16,143 nt of DNA from CAZXVU01 sp964644465 (GTDB taxonomy: Bacteria > Chlamydiota > Chlamydiia > Chlamydiales > SM23-39), in contig CAZXVU010000042.1 in assembly GCA_964644465.1 (NCBI GenBank), positions 1-16,143 on the forward strand. Direction: 5' to 3'. Positions within the stretch are counted from its first letter, which is position 1; every line of letters begins with the position of its first letter. Below the pieces are notes generated by a model. That model saw only the letters and a program-made list of their open reading frames with translations, had not been told where the DNA came from and made no database searches. Below are positions 14,867 through 16,143 of this stretch, one piece after another. The translations under genes and the position numbers were made by a program.

Positions 14867-14989
14867 CTAGAGAATTCTCGTATTCATCATCACTTCTCGC
14901 GCTTCGGTCTGAAAGTAGTTCACAGCTTTTTCAGCGAGATTTTCTACTCTGGGGTAGAAGGACATGGGCTTTCTTTTTTTATAATTCAT
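14867..14989 (-). CDS. Small 40-residue protein, hypothetical
   Basis: A minus-strand ATG at 14989 opens 40 codons ending in TAG at 14867-14869. The N-terminus is basic (MNYKKRKPMSF), followed by a possible amphipathic helix (VENLAEKAVNYF, then QTEAREVM). An internal ATG at codon 9 is an alternative start. The upstream side is very AT-rich and shared with the divergently transcribed kinase-like gene. Its stop is six bases from the convergent stop of the split ankyrin gene. I know no family. The compact fit between the neighbours and the protein-like composition support it, but the short length leaves chance open. Confidence 0.4.
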   Translation of the reverse strand: MNYKKRKPMSFYPRVENLAEKAVNYFQTEAREVMMNTRIL

Positions 14990-15050
14990 AATACTGTTTT
15001 TAAATATTAATGTAAGATGTTTTTATGTTTAATTAATATTGTGTTTATTT

Positions 15051-15056
15051 TATAAT
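15051..15056 (+). promoter_or_regulatory. Candidate -10 element for the kinase-like gene, near-leaderless
   Basis: A perfect TATAAT lies only seven bases before the ATG at 15064, so transcription from it would start at or next to the start codon. The -35 region (TTTAAT at 15028-15033, 17-base spacer) is weak. A promoter further upstream in the AT-rich spacer is the alternative. Confidence 0.3.
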
Positions 15057-15063
15057 AATATCT

Positions 15064-15972
15064 ATGCAAAAAATATCAGAACTTAGCAATAGTCAATTAA
15101 ATACTTATCTTTACAAGCAAATAGGCGATGAATCTGGTAAAGAAAATCCCGTATTCTTTGTCCATGATGAAAGCGGGACACAGCGTGAGCCTATTCTTCA
15201 TATTCTTGGGCACGGATCCCATAAAACTGCATTTGAAATTGCCAGAGGAAGAGCTCTCATTTTGCCGAATATAGATGATGAAAACGTAGAGGAGTTCGCA
15301 GCCTGCTGGGGGCGGATGGTAGAAGAAGAGGTTAGGATCTCCAAGCTAGCTCAAGCTGCAGGACTTCTAAGTTCCCGAAATAAACTCGTAAACATCTCCT
15401 GTTCTCCCAATCGCTCTGGAGGAACTGTTCCTACTTATATTTGCGAGACCTTTGAAAATTTAAGTAAAACAAAAGGTTGGCTGGTCATCGATGCGAAAGC
15501 TTCGAATAGTTCTATCTGGAAAAAGGGAACTTCATTTTTTAGTTCTCAAGAAGATCGTTTGAATCCAGAGAAATGGGATTTTGTTCTAGATCGGCTTCTT
15601 ACAGATATTGCAAGATTCATGCGTTTTGTAGTGCCTTGCGAGGGCGATGCCAGAAATTTTGCTGTCATTGAAACCATGCAAGGTTATCAAGTGCGATATT
15701 TTGGATTCGATTTTTCAGACAAGAATACTTCATTAAAAGAATGTAATTGGGGACAAGATGAAAAAACGATTAGAAAATCCGCAGTTACTATTCTTTCTAG
15801 CATGCTCGAAGACATTTTATTTGTTGAATTTGGTTGGAAGTATTTCGACAAGCAGGCTCATAGGACCTTTGCAAATCTGAAAACACAATTACTCAATGAA
15901 CTCATTCCTCAGTGCTTATCTAGATGTAGGATAGAAGAAGCTTCTGATTTTAAATCGGACATACACGTATAA
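15064..15972 (+). CDS. Orphan protein with possible divergent kinase-like fold (candidate effector)
   Basis: I do not recognise a family for this 302-residue protein. It has no signal peptide or membrane span. Several segments fall in the order expected for a protein-kinase-like fold: ILGHGSHKTAFEI (47-59) resembles a glycine-rich loop, EEEVRISKL (87-95) a C-helix with its glutamate, CEGDARNFAVIE (192-203) a catalytic loop with D and N, and VRYFGFDFSD (210-219) a metal-binding segment with D. The usual beta-3 lysine is not evident (ALILPN, 64-69) and the D-to-N spacing is shorter than in canonical kinases, so it may be an inactive or unrelated fold. It is AT-rich like the ankyrin gene, has no Shine-Dalgarno sequence, and ends seven bases before the convergent penicillin-binding protein gene. 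A host-directed effector role is speculation from context. Confidence 0.6.
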   Translation: MQKISELSNSQLNTYLYKQIGDESGKENPVFFVHDESGTQREPILHILGHGSHKTAFEIARGRALILPNIDDENVEEFAACWGRMVEEEVRISKLAQAAGLLSSRNKLVNISCSPNRSGGTVPTYICETFENLSKTKGWLVIDAKASNSSIWKKGTSFFSSQEDRLNPEKWDFVLDRLLTDIARFMRFVVPCEGDARNFAVIETMQGYQVRYFGFDFSDKNTSLKECNWGQDEKTIRKSAVTILSSMLEDILFVEFGWKYFDKQAHRTFANLKTQLLNELIPQCLSRCRIEEASDFKSDIHV

Positions 15973-15979
15973 GTTATTA

Positions 15980-16143
15980 TCACTGATTGTATTTCGATTT
16001 TATCTCGCGCCATTTGCGGATCATTTGCGCAGCCAGCGGAGCAGCCTCTTTGCCTCCATCGCCATAACGTAAGAAAACAACTACAACAAGTTCTGGATAT
16101 TCCCAGCGCATTTTGAGGGGATGGAGAGGATCTTGGATAAAGG
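15980..16143 (-). CDS. Penicillin-binding protein (transpeptidase), C-terminal 53 residues
   Basis: The minus-strand frame enters at the window edge and ends in TGA at 15980-15982. The visible C-terminus contains RWEYPELVVVVFLRYGDGGK, then EAAPLAAQMIRKWREI. A hydrophobic strand, a glycine-containing turn, AAP and a terminal helix form the usual end of the D,D-transpeptidase domain of class B penicillin-binding proteins (PBP2/PBP3 type). Such proteins cross-link peptidoglycan in the periplasm, and in chlamydiae act in division septum synthesis. The active-site serine motifs lie outside the window, so subclass and completeness cannot be judged. Confidence 0.7.
   Translation of the reverse strand, partial: FIQDPLHPLKMRWEYPELVVVVFLRYGDGGKEAAPLAAQMIRKWREIKSKYNQ

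Noticed and set aside
1..16143. CRISPR arrays, rRNA, tRNA, complete insertion sequences or phage genes
   Set aside because: I saw no regularly spaced direct repeats, no rRNA or tRNA signatures and no transposase or integrase motifs on either strand.

Overview
The window looks like a chromosomal segment of a chlamydia-related bacterium (an environmental relative such as a Parachlamydia-, Waddlia- or Simkania-type organism). The main clue is a UDPGP-family nucleotide-sugar pyrophosphorylase immediately upstream of gpsA, an order I recall from Chlamydia trachomatis (CT715-CT714). Supporting clues are a degenerate ankyrin gene and a kinase-like orphan next to a penicillin-binding protein gene, weak or absent Shine-Dalgarno sequences in front of many genes, and short AT-rich promoters. 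The taxon is an inference and no rRNA is present.

Layout. 1-1503 (minus strand): the first 20 codons of ruvC, preceded by an unrecognised 471-residue protein with two tandem helical repeats. 1635-4503 (plus): a heptosyltransferase-type GT9 enzyme, then an overlapping gene that fuses a second GT9-like domain to a UDP-sugar pyrophosphorylase; a rho-independent terminator follows. 4504-4848: 345 bases without a convincing gene, rich in hairpins, including two mutually exclusive stems just before gpsA. 4849-7389 (plus): gpsA and a bifunctional NAD(P)HX epimerase/dehydratase. 7353-8330 (minus): a UDP-glucuronate 4-epimerase-type enzyme, converging on and overlapping the previous gene. 8438-13325 (plus): a tightly coupled operon of a Wza-type lipoprotein, a very long Wzc-like protein whose kinase domain has lost its ATP-binding motifs, and a UDP-glucuronate decarboxylase (UDP-xylose synthase). 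13326-15972: a more AT-rich accessory stretch with an ankyrin gene split by an in-frame TGA, a 40-codon minus-strand gene candidate, and a possible kinase-fold effector. 15980-16143 (minus): the C-terminal end of a penicillin-binding protein.

How it fits together. The central theme is surface glycan. The pyrophosphorylase can make UDP-glucose or UDP-GlcNAc. UDP-glucuronate (made by a dehydrogenase outside the window) can be drawn off to UDP-galacturonate by the 4-epimerase or to UDP-xylose by the decarboxylase. The Wza/Wzc-like pair would assemble and export a polymer through the outer membrane. The GT9 enzymes point to heptose-containing LPS core or another glycan. A Wza/Wzc export system is not expected from knowledge of pathogenic Chlamydia and, together with the degenerate Wzc kinase, is the most striking system here. 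The 13.4-16.0 kb stretch looks like a turnover zone for host-interaction genes.
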